A stretch of 64,000 bases of DNA from Pseudarthrobacter phenanthrenivorans Sphe3 (GCF_000189535.1 NC_015145.1:3224001-3288000); one strand, 5' to 3'; positions 17,258 through 26,891 are shown, counted from the first letter of the stretch. Notes: generated from the sequence alone by a model not told the origin. Numbers and translations are program-made.

Positions 17258-18601
17258 TTAGCGGTACCCGTCCACGATCGCTGCCGCAATCTCCTTGTAG
17301 GCGCGTCGAGTCTCAGGCTTCAGCACGTCCAAGGTAACCAAATCGCCGTCAGCCACACCCCTGTCGTGTGGAACAGCGATCAGTTCGCGGCAGATGCCGG
17401 CGAGGTGCTCCTCAATGGCTTCCTTGTCCACACGGGACGACACCTCGTCTTTGTCGGTGATCACCACGATGGCATTCCGGGCCAAGTCCTCGTACCCGTG
17501 GCTGGCCAGCCAGTGCAGGGTGCTGCGGGCGCGCTTGGCACCGCTCACCGCATACCCGGCGGCGATGACCAGGTTGTCGGCGGACTGCAGGATCCCGCTC
17601 ATCGCGTTGTGCGTCACCCCGGTGCCGCAGTCGGTCAGCGCAATAGAGTAGTAGCTAGACACGAGCTTCCGGATCCGCAAATACTCCTCCGCCGTTAAAG
17701 AGTCAGACACCTCGGGGTCCTGCTCCCCCGCGATCAAATGCAGGCGGCCAGCGTGATGCATGTACTTCGCCAAAGCGGTCAGCGAGTCAACGGACTCGAT
17801 GTTCTTGAGAAGATCTGTAATTGTATGGGGGCTCGACTGCTGGTAGATGCCCTCCCCCAGGGCACGCTCGACCAGATCCCCCGAATCCGGATTTGCGTCA
17901 ATTGCGCATGGGGCATCACCGCGGTACTCAGCGAGAGTCAGGCCGACCCCCACCGTGGTCGAGGTCTTGCCGATTCCGCCCTTAAGGCTCAGCACGGCCG
18001 TGTTGTAGCTCCCCTGCAACTGGCGCGAAATGCGGCGGGCCAGTTCGTCTTCCTGCCGCTGCTTCGCGCCCGGGCCCAGGTTCCAGACACCGCCCGTGAG
18101 CTTATAGAGGGCACCACGGAATCCGCCCACGGGGCGCGGCTTTTGTTCTTTGACGAACAGCCCCGGCGAGTTAATGAAGTCCGGCATGGGGCTGTCGGCG
18201 ATGCTGTCAGCAACAGTGGGCCGGCTACGCCGGAAGGCGGGAGTGCCCGAAGGGGCCTCTAAAGGCATCGCCGGTACTTGCGGGGCAGCATCGGACTGGC
18301 GGGAGGAATTGGTGCCTGCAGCCGCTGGCTCTGCAGACGCCGGCACCCGCGTTGGGGCCGGTACCCGTGGAGTTTGATTTGCTTCATCAGCTGCGGCCGC
18401 GGCCTCGGCCCAGGAGGTCCGAGGGGTAGCTGACTGGCTGGCATCAGGCTGGCTTGAGGTACTGGGTGTTACAGCTGGCATGGTTCCTGTCCGGACATCC
18501 GCCATTTCACTGTCGACGCGACGAAGGTCGCGGCGACGGCGCTGCGGCTGCCCTGCATCCTCTGCATGGGCGCGTGCGTTCTGATCCGCCGGATCGGGCA
18601 T
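17258..18601 (-). CDS. MinD/ParA-like ATPase with long disordered N terminus
   Basis: The 447-residue protein has about 195 low-complexity residues rich in Ala, Pro, Ser and Arg, then a MinD/ParA ATPase domain. The deviant Walker A is SLKGGIGKTSTT at about 205-216, Walker A' is CAIDANPDSGDL, and ALTDCGTG is the Walker B region. This architecture is seen in actinobacterial ATPases tied to type VII (ESX) secretion, such as the EspI-like group, but no WXG100, EccC or other ESX gene is visible, so its partner is unknown. A tiny possible membrane protein lies upstream. Division- or polarity-related cargo positioning is an alternative. Confidence 0.8.
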   Translation of the reverse strand: MPDPADQNARAHAEDAGQPQRRRRDLRRVDSEMADVRTGTMPAVTPSTSSQPDASQSATPRTSWAEAAAAADEANQTPRVPAPTRVPASAEPAAAGTNSSRQSDAAPQVPAMPLEAPSGTPAFRRSRPTVADSIADSPMPDFINSPGLFVKEQKPRPVGGFRGALYKLTGGVWNLGPGAKQRQEDELARRISRQLQGSYNTAVLSLKGGIGKTSTTVGVGLTLAEYRGDAPCAIDANPDSGDLVERALGEGIYQQSSPHTITDLLKNIESVDSLTALAKYMHHAGRLHLIAGEQDPEVSDSLTAEEYLRIRKLVSSYYSIALTDCGTGVTHNAMSGILQSADNLVIAAGYAVSGAKRARSTLHWLASHGYEDLARNAIVVITDKDEVSSRVDKEAIEEHLAGICRELIAVPHDRGVADGDLVTLDVLKPETRRAYKEIAAAIVDGYR

Positions 18602-18684
18602 GTCTGTCCCCCCGGGACTTTCGGCAAAATGTTATGCGGCACTGGTTGAACACTAAGTCTAGGGGCTTAGAGAAGTCCGTATGA

Positions 18685-18837
18685 CTAGACGCGGGTTAGT
18701 GCAGCAGCTACCAGAGCGGCAGTAAGGACTAATAGAACCGATAGAACGACATACCCTTGCCACCTGGGCCGGCGTTGATGCGGATTGATGTCAACGTACG
18801 GCACGTGACACCCGTTCTCGACTTGATGCAACGCCAC
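18685..18837 (-). CDS. Possible small tail-anchored membrane protein
   Basis: Starting at the GTG at 18837, a 50-residue frame encodes a polar segment (VDINPHQRRPRWQG) followed by a C-terminal membrane helix (YVVLSVLLVLTAALVAAALTRV). The hydrophobic helix has good high-GC codon use. It lies 83 bp upstream of the MinD-like gene on the same strand. The start is uncertain and the frame could extend to 18936, but those extra residues look non-coding. A remnant of a longer gene is also possible. Confidence 0.35.
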   Translation of the reverse strand: MALHQVENGCHVPYVDINPHQRRPRWQGYVVLSVLLVLTAALVAAALTRV

Positions 18838-19217
18838 GGAATACCTGCATGGCGTACTGTTCCAGCGATAGGGCTCCCAGCGGGATAAGGAATGCCACCA
18901 AAAGCGAACCAAAGAACCACACAAATGCGAGCCCATACTCGGAAAAAGCCACAGGAGCCTCCCTAGGTCATCAGCTTACTTATCACCATGACCTAAGCAT
19001 GGGACCGCGAAACTGACAAGTCATACAGACAGACATGCACGGTTCATTCTCAACACTCGGTTCGAGGAGATAACACGGGACCTTTGCCATTCACAGTGGT
19101 AGGTTCCCTCGCCGTCCCGTCCCATCTTCTGGGATAACCTCGCTACCTTTGAAAACAGAGAGGGACAGATCTACTGAGCAAGTCGCCTAGAGATCTCTAC
19201 GCGCCTGCAAGGTCTTG
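18838..19217. other. Intergenic region left of the insertion sequence
   Basis: About 380 bp with no recognisable gene or RNA. Its right end (GGGTTACC, 19218-19225) is the target site duplicated by the ISL3 element. Joining the two flanks does not recreate an obvious open frame, so the insertion appears to have hit non-coding DNA. Confidence 0.5.
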
Positions 19218-19225
19218 GGGTTACC
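19218..19225 (+). repeat. Target-site duplication, left copy
   Basis: GGGTTACC immediately before the left inverted repeat of the ISL3 element; identical to 20673-20680. Confidence 0.93.
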
Positions 19226-20672
19226 GGCTCTTCGCGGTTGGTGGTGAAACGGGTTCCGTGTCTTGAAAGCTGAAGGGCTCGTAGCCCTGCTGTGATGGAT
19301 GTTCTCTACGCATTCATCAAGAGTCAGGAGCTACGAGCCTTGATCGAGCCTACTTCGCCGCGCCCCGATGCTGCCACCGCCATTTTCAACCTGCCCGACT
19401 ACCGAGTCACCGGCACCGAGGTCCTCTCCTTCGGCCAGCGGCGGATCCGGGTCGTGGCCACCACAGAGGCCGGTTGCCCGTCGTGTGGCGTGATCAGCAC
19501 CCGGGCTCATTCCCGTCGGCCACAACGGTTGCGGGACATTCCTGTCGCCGGGCCGGTCGAAGTAGTCTGGGCCAAGCGGAGATTCTTCTGCGATGAGTAC
19601 CTGTGCCCCCGCCGGACATTCACTGAAGAGACCACCCAGGTCCCGCGCCGGGCACGGTCCACCCGCCGGCTCCGTGAGGCCCTGGTGGCTGCCGTCATCG
19701 GCTCCGGCAGGGCCGCCGCGGAGGCCGCCGCTTCGTTCGGTGTCTCGTGGTGGCTGGTCCAGCGGGCTCTGGATTCGGCGGCGCTGACGCTGCCTGATGT
19801 AGATGCCCTGGCCCCGCGGATGCTCGGCATCGATGAACACCGCTACCGGTCCGTGCGGTTCTTCCGCGACCCCGCCACCAAGGCCTGGAAACGCTACGAA
19901 CCCTGGATGACCACCATTGTCGATCTCGACACCGGACAAGTCCTTGGCATCGTGGATGGCCGCGACAGTGAGGGCGTCGGGGACTGGCTGTTCGCCCGTC
20001 CGCTTCAGTGGCGCCTGGGCGTGCAGGTCGTTGCCATCGACCCCTCGGCGGCGTTCCGCAAGGCCCTGCGGATGTGGCTGCCACGCACCGCTGTCTCGGT
20101 CGACGCGTTCCACCTGGTCAAGCTCGGCAACGACATGCTCACCGAAGTCCGTCAACGACTCACCCAGCAGACCCATGGTCGGCGGGGGCGCTCCGTTGAC
20201 CCGGTCTGGGCCAACCGGCGACTGCTCCTGCGCGCCGGGGACACACTCTCGGACCGGGCACGGGACAGGCTCAGCACCGTGTTCGCAACCGACGATGCCA
20301 CCGGGAAATTGCAGGCAGCGTGGCTTGTCAAGGAACAGCTCCGGGCCCTGCTGACTACCGGCTCTCTTGCCGACGCAGCCGCCGCGAAAGACCGGTTGCA
20401 GGTCCTGGTCGAGCGAGCCGCGCAGCCGGAGACGAACCGGCTCTGGCGCACGGTCTGCAGGTGGTGGAAAGAGATCGAAGTCCTCATTGTCACCGGTGCG
20501 ACAACCGCGAAAGTGGAAGCCAACAACACCGCGATCAAACACATAAAAAGGACTGGCCGGGGATTCACCAACGCACGCAACTACAAAACGCGTATCCTGT
20601 TGCGCAGTGCCGCCAGAACAGCGGCATGAACATCCCTCACGGCAGAACGTTCACCACGAACCGTGAAGAGCC
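19226..20672 (+). mobile_element. Complete ISL3-family insertion sequence
   Basis: The element is 1447 bp. Left end GGCTCTTCGCGGTTGGTGGT (19226 on) and the complement of the right end GGCTCTTCACGGTTCGTGGT (20672 back) match at 18 of 20 positions. Both flanks carry the same octamer GGGTTACC (19218-19225 and 20673-20680), the 8-bp target duplication typical of ISL3. It encodes one intact transposase. Perfect direct repeats indicate a fairly recent single insertion. It lies at the left border of the AT-rich polysaccharide island. Confidence 0.95.
19292..20629 (+). CDS. ISL3-family transposase
   Basis: The 445-residue transposase has an N-terminal zinc-finger-like segment (GCPSCGVIST, FFCDEYLCPRRTF), a helix-turn-helix region (AAASFGVSWWLVQRAL) and the ISL3 DDE domain. 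The likely catalytic residues are D in GIDEHRYR (about 180), D in VVAIDPSAAFRKAL (about 250) and E in VEANNTAIKHIKRTGRGF near the C terminus. It starts with GTG or the adjacent ATG. Full length, no frameshift, so probably active. Confidence 0.95.
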   Translation: MMDVLYAFIKSQELRALIEPTSPRPDAATAIFNLPDYRVTGTEVLSFGQRRIRVVATTEAGCPSCGVISTRAHSRRPQRLRDIPVAGPVEVVWAKRRFFCDEYLCPRRTFTEETTQVPRRARSTRRLREALVAAVIGSGRAAAEAAASFGVSWWLVQRALDSAALTLPDVDALAPRMLGIDEHRYRSVRFFRDPATKAWKRYEPWMTTIVDLDTGQVLGIVDGRDSEGVGDWLFARPLQWRLGVQVVAIDPSAAFRKALRMWLPRTAVSVDAFHLVKLGNDMLTEVRQRLTQQTHGRRGRSVDPVWANRRLLLRAGDTLSDRARDRLSTVFATDDATGKLQAAWLVKEQLRALLTTGSLADAAAAKDRLQVLVERAAQPETNRLWRTVCRWWKEIEVLIVTGATTAKVEANNTAIKHIKRTGRGFTNARNYKTRILLRSAARTAA

Positions 20673-20680
20673 GGGTTACC
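20673..20680 (+). repeat. Target-site duplication, right copy
   Basis: GGGTTACC immediately after the right inverted repeat of the ISL3 element; identical to 19218-19225. Confidence 0.93.
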
Positions 20681-21351
20681 CCGCAAATCGTGGACAGTTG
20701 ATCAGGCGGGAGACGTGCACGTGCAGGAGTCCAGGCTGAGCCGACGACTTCTCATCGCACGTTGAACATCCGCCGAGCCTAAGCACTCCGGTCCTGAGGC
20801 CCCTCGACGGTCGACTCCCCGCTGCTTCCGATGGGTGGGCATACACCTTCCAGCATCGGGGCTGGCTTTGCGGCAGCCCGGCAGCCGAATGACGACCATT
20901 CATGATTTCCAGAGTCGACGGGCTCCCGCAAAAACCTTTGATACTTAGTCGGCCTAATCTCTTTTGTACACAACCTCAATCGTCCCGGTTTATTCGCATA
21001 CCTTCGACGTGCAATAACCAAAATGCAAGATTTGGCTAAAAACAGCTCAACATCGTCTTGTCCATCTTGATTGTAGAGCTACTCAGCACAGACTTGAGTA
21101 CAGAATCGAAAGACGGGTACTTGCCCCAGCTAAATTTAGGTACCTTTCACGGTAGCTTCAGGCATGGCGAGGAACCTAACTTCTTCTCATTAGCTGCAAA
21201 TTTGTGGAAGTAAGGAGACGGAGCAGGTTGATCCGCCGACTCAAGTGACAACTGCTGCAACCGGAAAATGTGCGAAGAACTTATTGCGAAAAGGACCCTG
21301 ATCATCGTCGGAACAGGCCCGCTAATTTGCTTTGCCGTGTAGGGGACAACG
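20681..21351. other. AT-rich intergenic region between IS and polysaccharide island
   Basis: About 670 bp, clearly more AT-rich than the core genome. No conserved gene is recognised. A 24-codon frame at 21268-21342, with a hydrophobic end (TLIIVGTGPLICFAV), stops just before the AGGGGA ribosome site of the beta-helix gene and could be a leader peptide, but evidence is thin. Confidence 0.4.
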
Positions 21352-22935
21352 ATGAGAAAAACTAAAGAAACTGGCCGGCAGTTGCAAAACGAAAAAAAAT
21401 CACTCAAACGCCGTCAATTCTTCCGCCTGGGGTCGCTGGTCGCAGCAATCACTGGAGCGGCCGCAACTACTGCGGGTACCGCCGCCAGCGCAAATGCTGT
21501 CCCGGGCGACGGCGCAGATATCACCACTTACGTCCCAACGACGGAGAAAGGCGCTGCGTTAGGTGTAGCGACCCTAGATACACAGTCAAAAATTCCATTC
21601 GCCCAACTCCCAGATCTTTCGGCCACGTATGCTCGAGTATTTGCTGTGGACGCTCTGTACGCCGATGGTGTGATGGATGCCACTAGTCACATCCAGTCGA
21701 AGATCGACATGGCGAGCGCGGTAGGCGGTGGCGTTGTAAGCATTCCGCCTGGACAATTCCGGCTTACGCGCTCCAACGACATCGCTTCTCTACTCCTACT
21801 GCCGAACGTCGTCATACGTGGTTCTGGCCCCGTAACTCACCTGTTCCTCGATCCGCGAACCGCTCCAAGCCCAACCAGATACCACGTCTTGCGCATCGGG
21901 ACTGAGAACAGTGGCGCCGATAACGTGGTTGTTGAAGATCTGAAGTTGACGGCGAATCATGCCTCCATCGGCGGCGGATCCATACTTGGAATAGGCGCAC
22001 GTCACACAGGAAACAAATTAGCATCCTCGAACAACATCACAGTCCGGCGGTGCCACATCCATGACACGCAGATTGCAGTCTGCGCCTCGAAGGACGGCGG
22101 CGATGGCCTAGAAGAAGGCCAGGACCGCATTAAAGCCCAATTTCGGAACTGGCTTGTACAGGATTGTGTTTTGACTTTGTGTGGCAACAAAATGGTTGAA
22201 TTCTCGGAAACCAACGGAGCGCGATGCGTTGGTAACAGGATGATACGTTGCTACGCGGGACCACAGGCCATATTTTTTTCACAAAACATAGTCTTTGAGA
22301 AGAACTACGTCAGCTATACCGACTCAGGCCTGAACATTGCAGCTGGCGCCCACGACATCGACATTGTGTGCAACACATTTGAAGCGGACGACGCAATACA
22401 TCCAAGTGTTTCCAACGGCGCAATATTCCTTCGCACAGAGCCAACGGTAGGCCGTTCCTACAGCATTCACAACATCCGCTCTCGCGGTAACGTTTATCGA
22501 GACCGCCATACGAGGAGCCGACGCGTGCTTAAGTTCCAGACCCGCGCCGAGAATGCGGAAGCGAACTACCAGCTCATAACGTTTATCGGTGATATATTTG
22601 ACGGCTCGATATATTTCGATGATGTAACATCGCCGGCCAAGACATCTATCACCGAGTTCCTCTTTTCCGACTGCACTATTGAGGGAGATTTTTTTAATGA
22701 TTCCTCCAGCACGCTTGCTTCATACACGGACAATGAACTGCGCGGCTGCCTTATGCGTAAGCCCGGTGGGTATGTGCTCAATGCCTCGGGATGGGCGCTC
22801 GTTGGCAATAGAATCAAGTCCGAGCTTACAATCAGCGCTGGCGCCACAAACAACGTTATTCAGGCAAATCGTATACAGGGGCGGCTTGTCGATTGGGGCC
22901 TAGGCACCGTAAAAGCCAACAATGTGACGGGGTAG
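21352..22935 (+). CDS. Tat-exported right-handed beta-helix protein (pectate-lyase fold)
   Basis: The 527-residue protein has a Tat signal (KRRQFFRLG, then AAITGAAATTAGTAASANA) and a parallel beta-helix of repeated N/V-rich coils, such as PNVVIRGSG, NVVVEDLKL, NNITVRRCHIHDTQI, NIVFEKNYVSYTDSG and NNVIQANRIQG. This fold is used by polysaccharide lyases, hydrolases and epimerases. With polysaccharide genes beside it, a secreted enzyme trimming or releasing the polymer is the likely role. No family-specific catalytic motif is recognised, so substrate and chemistry are open. AGGGGA precedes the ATG. Confidence 0.75.
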   Translation: MRKTKETGRQLQNEKKSLKRRQFFRLGSLVAAITGAAATTAGTAASANAVPGDGADITTYVPTTEKGAALGVATLDTQSKIPFAQLPDLSATYARVFAVDALYADGVMDATSHIQSKIDMASAVGGGVVSIPPGQFRLTRSNDIASLLLLPNVVIRGSGPVTHLFLDPRTAPSPTRYHVLRIGTENSGADNVVVEDLKLTANHASIGGGSILGIGARHTGNKLASSNNITVRRCHIHDTQIAVCASKDGGDGLEEGQDRIKAQFRNWLVQDCVLTLCGNKMVEFSETNGARCVGNRMIRCYAGPQAIFFSQNIVFEKNYVSYTDSGLNIAAGAHDIDIVCNTFEADDAIHPSVSNGAIFLRTEPTVGRSYSIHNIRSRGNVYRDRHTRSRRVLKFQTRAENAEANYQLITFIGDIFDGSIYFDDVTSPAKTSITEFLFSDCTIEGDFFNDSSSTLASYTDNELRGCLMRKPGGYVLNASGWALVGNRIKSELTISAGATNNVIQANRIQGRLVDWGLGTVKANNVTG

Positions 22936-23454
22936 AATCAACATTCCAAGCCGCGACTTGCAGGATCAAAAGCCTATTTCCTGCGATAGCGTCAAAGCTG
23001 GGCAGGAAGTTTTGCCTTGGTTCTTCCCTGGACCACCTCGCCCTGTCTTGTCACGCTCGGACGAAGCAGCTCACCCCGCACCCTGCCCGACGCGCCCAGG
23101 GGCAGCAGTAACTGTCCTTCGCGCACTAGAAGTGTTTCGGTCTCGTAGCACGGAACTACTGAAGCTACTCTGATGGAACTGCGCATGAAGTTATAAAAAG
23201 TTGGTCGCGTGGTAGATACAGGATAAAATCAGCTCCACTGAACCAAATCACCGCTCAACTGGCACCCCAGAGGTGCAAGAAGGGCCTGAAGTTTGCGCTG
23301 TTGTCGAACACACTGCGCAAACAACACCCCATCTGTCCTGCACAATAGGCTGCCTTCCTTCGAAGTGTTTCGTATTGTCCCTATCGTTGCATGCATAATC
23401 AGATGTGCACGAAGGCAGCGTAGGGCAGCGCAATACGAATCGAAAGGATATCGA
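22936..23454. other. Intergenic region with glycosyltransferase promoter
   Basis: About 520 bp. It contains the promoter at 23201-23229 and then a leader of roughly 215 nt before the GTG start at 23455. Frames within it lack start signals and family resemblance. The small hairpin GCACC-CCAGA-GGTGC lies in the leader. Confidence 0.45.
23201..23229 (+). promoter_or_regulatory. Probable promoter of the glycosyltransferase pair
   Basis: TTGGTC (23201-23206) and TAAAAT (23224-23229) are separated by exactly 17 bp, a good vegetative promoter. It reads toward the glycosyltransferase gene starting at 23455. Confidence 0.55.
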
Positions 23455-24576
23455 GTGCAACCGACTGTAGCCATTATAGGAACTCGCGGTTATCCCAGTT
23501 ATTACGGCGGGTTTGAGACGGCCGTCAGAAAGCTTGCGCCGTTCCTTGCAGAACAAGGGTGGAAGGTAACTGTGTACGGCCGGAAGGGGGCGACGACGCC
23601 CAATGACCCTACGTATGATAATCGCGTCATTAGTCGTTTTACCCATGGACTGGAGACAAAGTCTCTAAGCACTTTGACGTATGGGCTTACTGCTTGCCTC
23701 GACGCAGCGTGGCGAAAGCCGGATGTTGCGTTGGTCATGAATGTGGCAAATGGTTTTTGGCTCCCAATACTGTGGGCTCGCGGCATACCGACACTTGTGA
23801 ATGTGGATGGCATTGAATGGGATAGAGACAAATGGGGTCGCCTAGCCAAGGCGATTTTTCATTTAGGTGCCAAGCTGACTGCCATCTTTGGAACTCGGAT
23901 GGTTTACGATGCGGAAGCGATCGGTGCTCGCTGGCGTTCAGAATTCGGCGTAGAAGGAGATTTCATTCCGTACGGCGGTGACCCTTCCCCGCCACTCCCC
24001 CTCGAGCCGGGACTCGAGCACAGAAAATATATCCTCATGGTTGCTCGTTTTGTACCGGAGAATACGGTTCCTGAATTTATCGAAGCAGCGGAGGTTCTGG
24101 CAAAGGATTACCACGTCGTCATCGTTGGTTCCAGCGGCTACGGCGGGGAACTCGACGAGCGAGTAAAAAAACTAACCGACGCCTATGAACGCATCCACTG
24201 GCTCGGTCATGTAAGCGACGATCAGAAGCTCCTTGCGCTCTGGCAACACGCAGGAGCCTATTTCCACGGTCACAGTGTTGGCGGCACAAACCCAGCACTA
24301 GTGCAAGCCATGGCTGTGGGGGCTCCTACAGTGGCCCGCGACACCGTCTATAACCGAGAAGTTCTGCAAAATGCAGGCATCTTTACACGCCCCGCTGCAG
24401 CGGACATAGTACAAAACCTGCGGGACCTGCTTGAGGATCATGTCCAGCAAGAACGGCTGAGCGCGCGCGCAGTCGCCCGGGCCACGGCCGAGTATTCCTG
24501 GAATGCGGTCTGCAGCAGGTACGAAAAGAGTCTTCTGAAATTGGTTCATGTGGTTGCAAAGGAACCCAGCGCATGA
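23455..24576 (+). CDS. Glycosyltransferase family 4 with DUF1972 N terminus (rhamnosyltransferase-like)
   Basis: Reading from the GTG at 23455, the 373-residue protein begins VQPTVAIIGTRGYPSYYGGFETAVRKLAPFL, the DUF1972 signature of GT-B transferases in capsule loci. The C-terminal half has the GT1/4 nucleotide-sugar region (YILMVARFVPENTVPEFIEA, HGHSVGGTNPALVQAMAVG). GAAAGGA sits six bases before the GTG; the open frame continues upstream but is poor in coding character. It overlaps the next gene by 4 bp (ATGA). Cytoplasmic, adding a sugar to the lipid-linked repeat unit; rhamnose is a guess from family members. Confidence 0.88.
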   Translation: MQPTVAIIGTRGYPSYYGGFETAVRKLAPFLAEQGWKVTVYGRKGATTPNDPTYDNRVISRFTHGLETKSLSTLTYGLTACLDAAWRKPDVALVMNVANGFWLPILWARGIPTLVNVDGIEWDRDKWGRLAKAIFHLGAKLTAIFGTRMVYDAEAIGARWRSEFGVEGDFIPYGGDPSPPLPLEPGLEHRKYILMVARFVPENTVPEFIEAAEVLAKDYHVVIVGSSGYGGELDERVKKLTDAYERIHWLGHVSDDQKLLALWQHAGAYFHGHSVGGTNPALVQAMAVGAPTVARDTVYNREVLQNAGIFTRPAAADIVQNLRDLLEDHVQQERLSARAVARATAEYSWNAVCSRYEKSLLKLVHVVAKEPSA

Positions 24577-25553
24577 AGCCCGACGTAACGTTCAGCAACC
24601 CGCTCAGCCGCACGCTGGCCCATTATGAACGGGAACTGTCCGACACATTACTTCGCTGCGGACTAAGCGCTCAAAGTGTGCCGGCACATCAGGTTGAGGG
24701 CCGAGCAAGAGTGATCGGCAAGCTTTGGATGCTTCGTGATGCATTCCGTAATGTGGTTGCTTACCGAAACTCGGAGCAGCTGCACCTTCAGGCCTGGCCA
24801 AGTCTTGGCCTTCTTGAAGCTAGGTTATGGCAATCGAGGAAAAGCAAGAACATCGTCCTACTCCATGATCCAGTCCCCTTGAGAAAGCAAGTGGGTTTTG
24901 ATGCTTTGTCCAAGCTTTGGAGTGCCAACGGAAGCCGAATCAACGCCCCATACATCATGGTTCATTCGGAGGATGCACAGAGGGCTACCCGTGGACTGCT
25001 CCCGAGACACCAGACGCTCAAAGCCCTACATCCAATTTTGAGCTCTCAAAGAACCCATAAAAAATCTGCTGAACCCAGCGTGGTCGTGGCAGGGCAGTAC
25101 AAGCCGGAACGGGATCTCGCAATGCTGGGGCGAGTGGGTCCCAAGCTCCTCGCCCAAGGTATAAAACCAAAGATCATTGGAAGGGGATGGCCTCTCGATA
25201 TACCAGGCTGGACAGTAACCGACTCCTTCATAGCAGAGGACGAAATGGACGTCCTGTTGGGCGAAGCTTGGGCTGTTCTACTACCATATAACCTCTACTT
25301 CCAAAGCGGTGTGGCTGTCAGGGCTCTCGAGCAGGGGACCTTAACAGTCAGTCCTAGAACCTCTTTCGTTGAAGACCTAATGGGCTCAGCCAGCCGCTCA
25401 ATAATAGATGATGCGAGGTCAACGCATGATGTCATCCGCGCGCTCGAGTACGCTGTCGAACATCGCAATGATGCCAGCTCAACATTCATTGAATACCGAG
25501 ACAAAGTGGACTCAAGCTGGCGCACAGCAATGCGTATCGCTACTGCCGGATGA
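24573..25553 (+). CDS. Glycosyltransferase-like protein
   Basis: The 326-residue protein resembles a GT-B transferase: NIVLLHDPVPLRKQVG in the N-terminal half and, C-terminally, PSVVVAGQYKPERDLAML, IIGRGWPLDIPGW and an acceptor/donor loop LLPYNLYFQSGVAVRALEQGTLTVSPRTSFVEDL. It is translationally coupled to the preceding glycosyltransferase. No sugar can be assigned. It converges on the polymerase gene at 25689. Confidence 0.7.
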   Translation: MKPDVTFSNPLSRTLAHYERELSDTLLRCGLSAQSVPAHQVEGRARVIGKLWMLRDAFRNVVAYRNSEQLHLQAWPSLGLLEARLWQSRKSKNIVLLHDPVPLRKQVGFDALSKLWSANGSRINAPYIMVHSEDAQRATRGLLPRHQTLKALHPILSSQRTHKKSAEPSVVVAGQYKPERDLAMLGRVGPKLLAQGIKPKIIGRGWPLDIPGWTVTDSFIAEDEMDVLLGEAWAVLLPYNLYFQSGVAVRALEQGTLTVSPRTSFVEDLMGSASRSIIDDARSTHDVIRALEYAVEHRNDASSTFIEYRDKVDSSWRTAMRIATAG

Positions 25554-25688
25554 ACTAGAAACGAATAAGAGCCAGGCATTAGACGTCGGCATCAATGATC
25601 CGCGTCGGATCTTGGAACTGGGATAAAATTCCTCAGTACTTTGTCGGGCCCGCGGAAATCCCGTGCTCAACACCTTGAGCACGGGGAT

Positions 25689-26891
25689 CTACGTCCGATT
25701 ACGCCCGAATGTCATAGTCTGCGGCGTGGATGCGTTTGATATCTCCTCCCGGGCTTCCACTGCCAAAACAGCTATACACAATGCCAACATTACCCACATC
25801 CAAGGGAATCCGAACGCATTGTTGAACTGCAACATTGCGGGCCAAACCATCAGGGGAAGCCAGACCGGCCATCCCCCTTTGGAGCTAGACGATAGCGCGA
25901 GTCGGGGAAGAATTACGGAAACCAATGCCGCAAATAGTGCGACAATAGCTAAGCCACCAAGGCCAAACTTCCAAAAAAGCTCAAAACTTTGAACGTTGCT
26001 CGTCGCTGGGACCAATCGCGACCGGGAAAAATCGAAAACAGATACAACTTCGCCACCAAAGGGCAAGAAATCGTCGTTATTTGCCTGTCGTACGGCAGAT
26101 ATATCGGCAGCCCGCGTATCGAGCGTGTCGTTGTAAACACGGCCAGTTGTCGCAAAAACTGAATCAAACACGAACCAAAGAGCAAAAGCGATTGGGCTGG
26201 AAGCGCATAAAAATCGCACCCACTTTCGCGTTGCAAGCCCTTGCACGGTCATAGCCACAGAGACAGCGACGACTATCATTGCTGACCGAGTACCAATGAA
26301 TATGACCATCAAGCTCAGCAAGTGACCTGCTTTCCGGGCGCCGATACCATATGCACATACTGCTAAAAGCGCTGCAAAAAGCGCAAGCCACGTCTCCTCA
26401 TTAAAAAGTAGAATCGGATGAGCTAAACCGAAAGTCGTCTCCGTCCTCGGATTGACGCCTGGAGCAATCACCAATTGGGCCCCAGCAGCTAGCACAAGTA
26501 CCAGGGAGCTCCCGATGATCAATTGTTCGAGGTCACGGATGGTCAACTGCCGAAAGAGGGCAAACGAAACAATAAATGTAAAAACATTTAGAAGTATCTG
26601 CAGGATGAGGGAAAGGCGAACATCCCACAGTTCCAAAGTCAGGGATGGCAAAGCAGCTACGATGGCGCTAATAGCGAAGAAGAGAAGAACATTGCGGACT
26701 TTACCAACAATACGTTCGCCGTAAAAGAAGATCGGAAAAAGAACGACTGCGACCAAATGCGGAAGGTAGACGTTAGCACCGCCGAGCGGAACGGGGAACT
26801 TCTGGATTGTACTAGCAACCAGGAGTGCCGCACCAAATACCAATGCGGTACGACTACGCCTCCGGCGCACCCGCAATCGATCCAGTTCCAT
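25689..26891 (-). CDS. Wzy-like polysaccharide polymerase / O-antigen ligase-type membrane protein
   Basis: The 400-residue protein has about 10-11 hydrophobic segments and a large external loop (residues about 245-300, TTGRVYNDTLDTRAADI to VPATSNVQSFELFWKFGL) before the last segments. This matches Wzy/WaaL-type polymerases, which join repeat units on the outer membrane face. AAGGAAG precedes the ATG. It is on the same strand as the nonulosonate operon but separated from the flippase by 355 bp. Sequence in this family is poorly conserved, so the assignment rests on topology and context. Confidence 0.75.
   Translation of the reverse strand: MELDRLRVRRRRSRTALVFGAALLVASTIQKFPVPLGGANVYLPHLVAVVLFPIFFYGERIVGKVRNVLLFFAISAIVAALPSLTLELWDVRLSLILQILLNVFTFIVSFALFRQLTIRDLEQLIIGSSLVLVLAAGAQLVIAPGVNPRTETTFGLAHPILLFNEETWLALFAALLAVCAYGIGARKAGHLLSLMVIFIGTRSAMIVVAVSVAMTVQGLATRKWVRFLCASSPIAFALWFVFDSVFATTGRVYNDTLDTRAADISAVRQANNDDFLPFGGEVVSVFDFSRSRLVPATSNVQSFELFWKFGLGGLAIVALFAALVSVILPRLALSSSSKGGWPVWLPLMVWPAMLQFNNAFGFPWMWVMLALCIAVLAVEAREEISNASTPQTMTFGRNRT

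Noticed and set aside
23293..23454. N-terminal extension of the DUF1972 glycosyltransferase
   Set aside because: The family starts at VAIIGTRG; the GTG at 23455 has a well-placed AAAGGA, while the upstream part has Cys/Arg-rich non-coding character.
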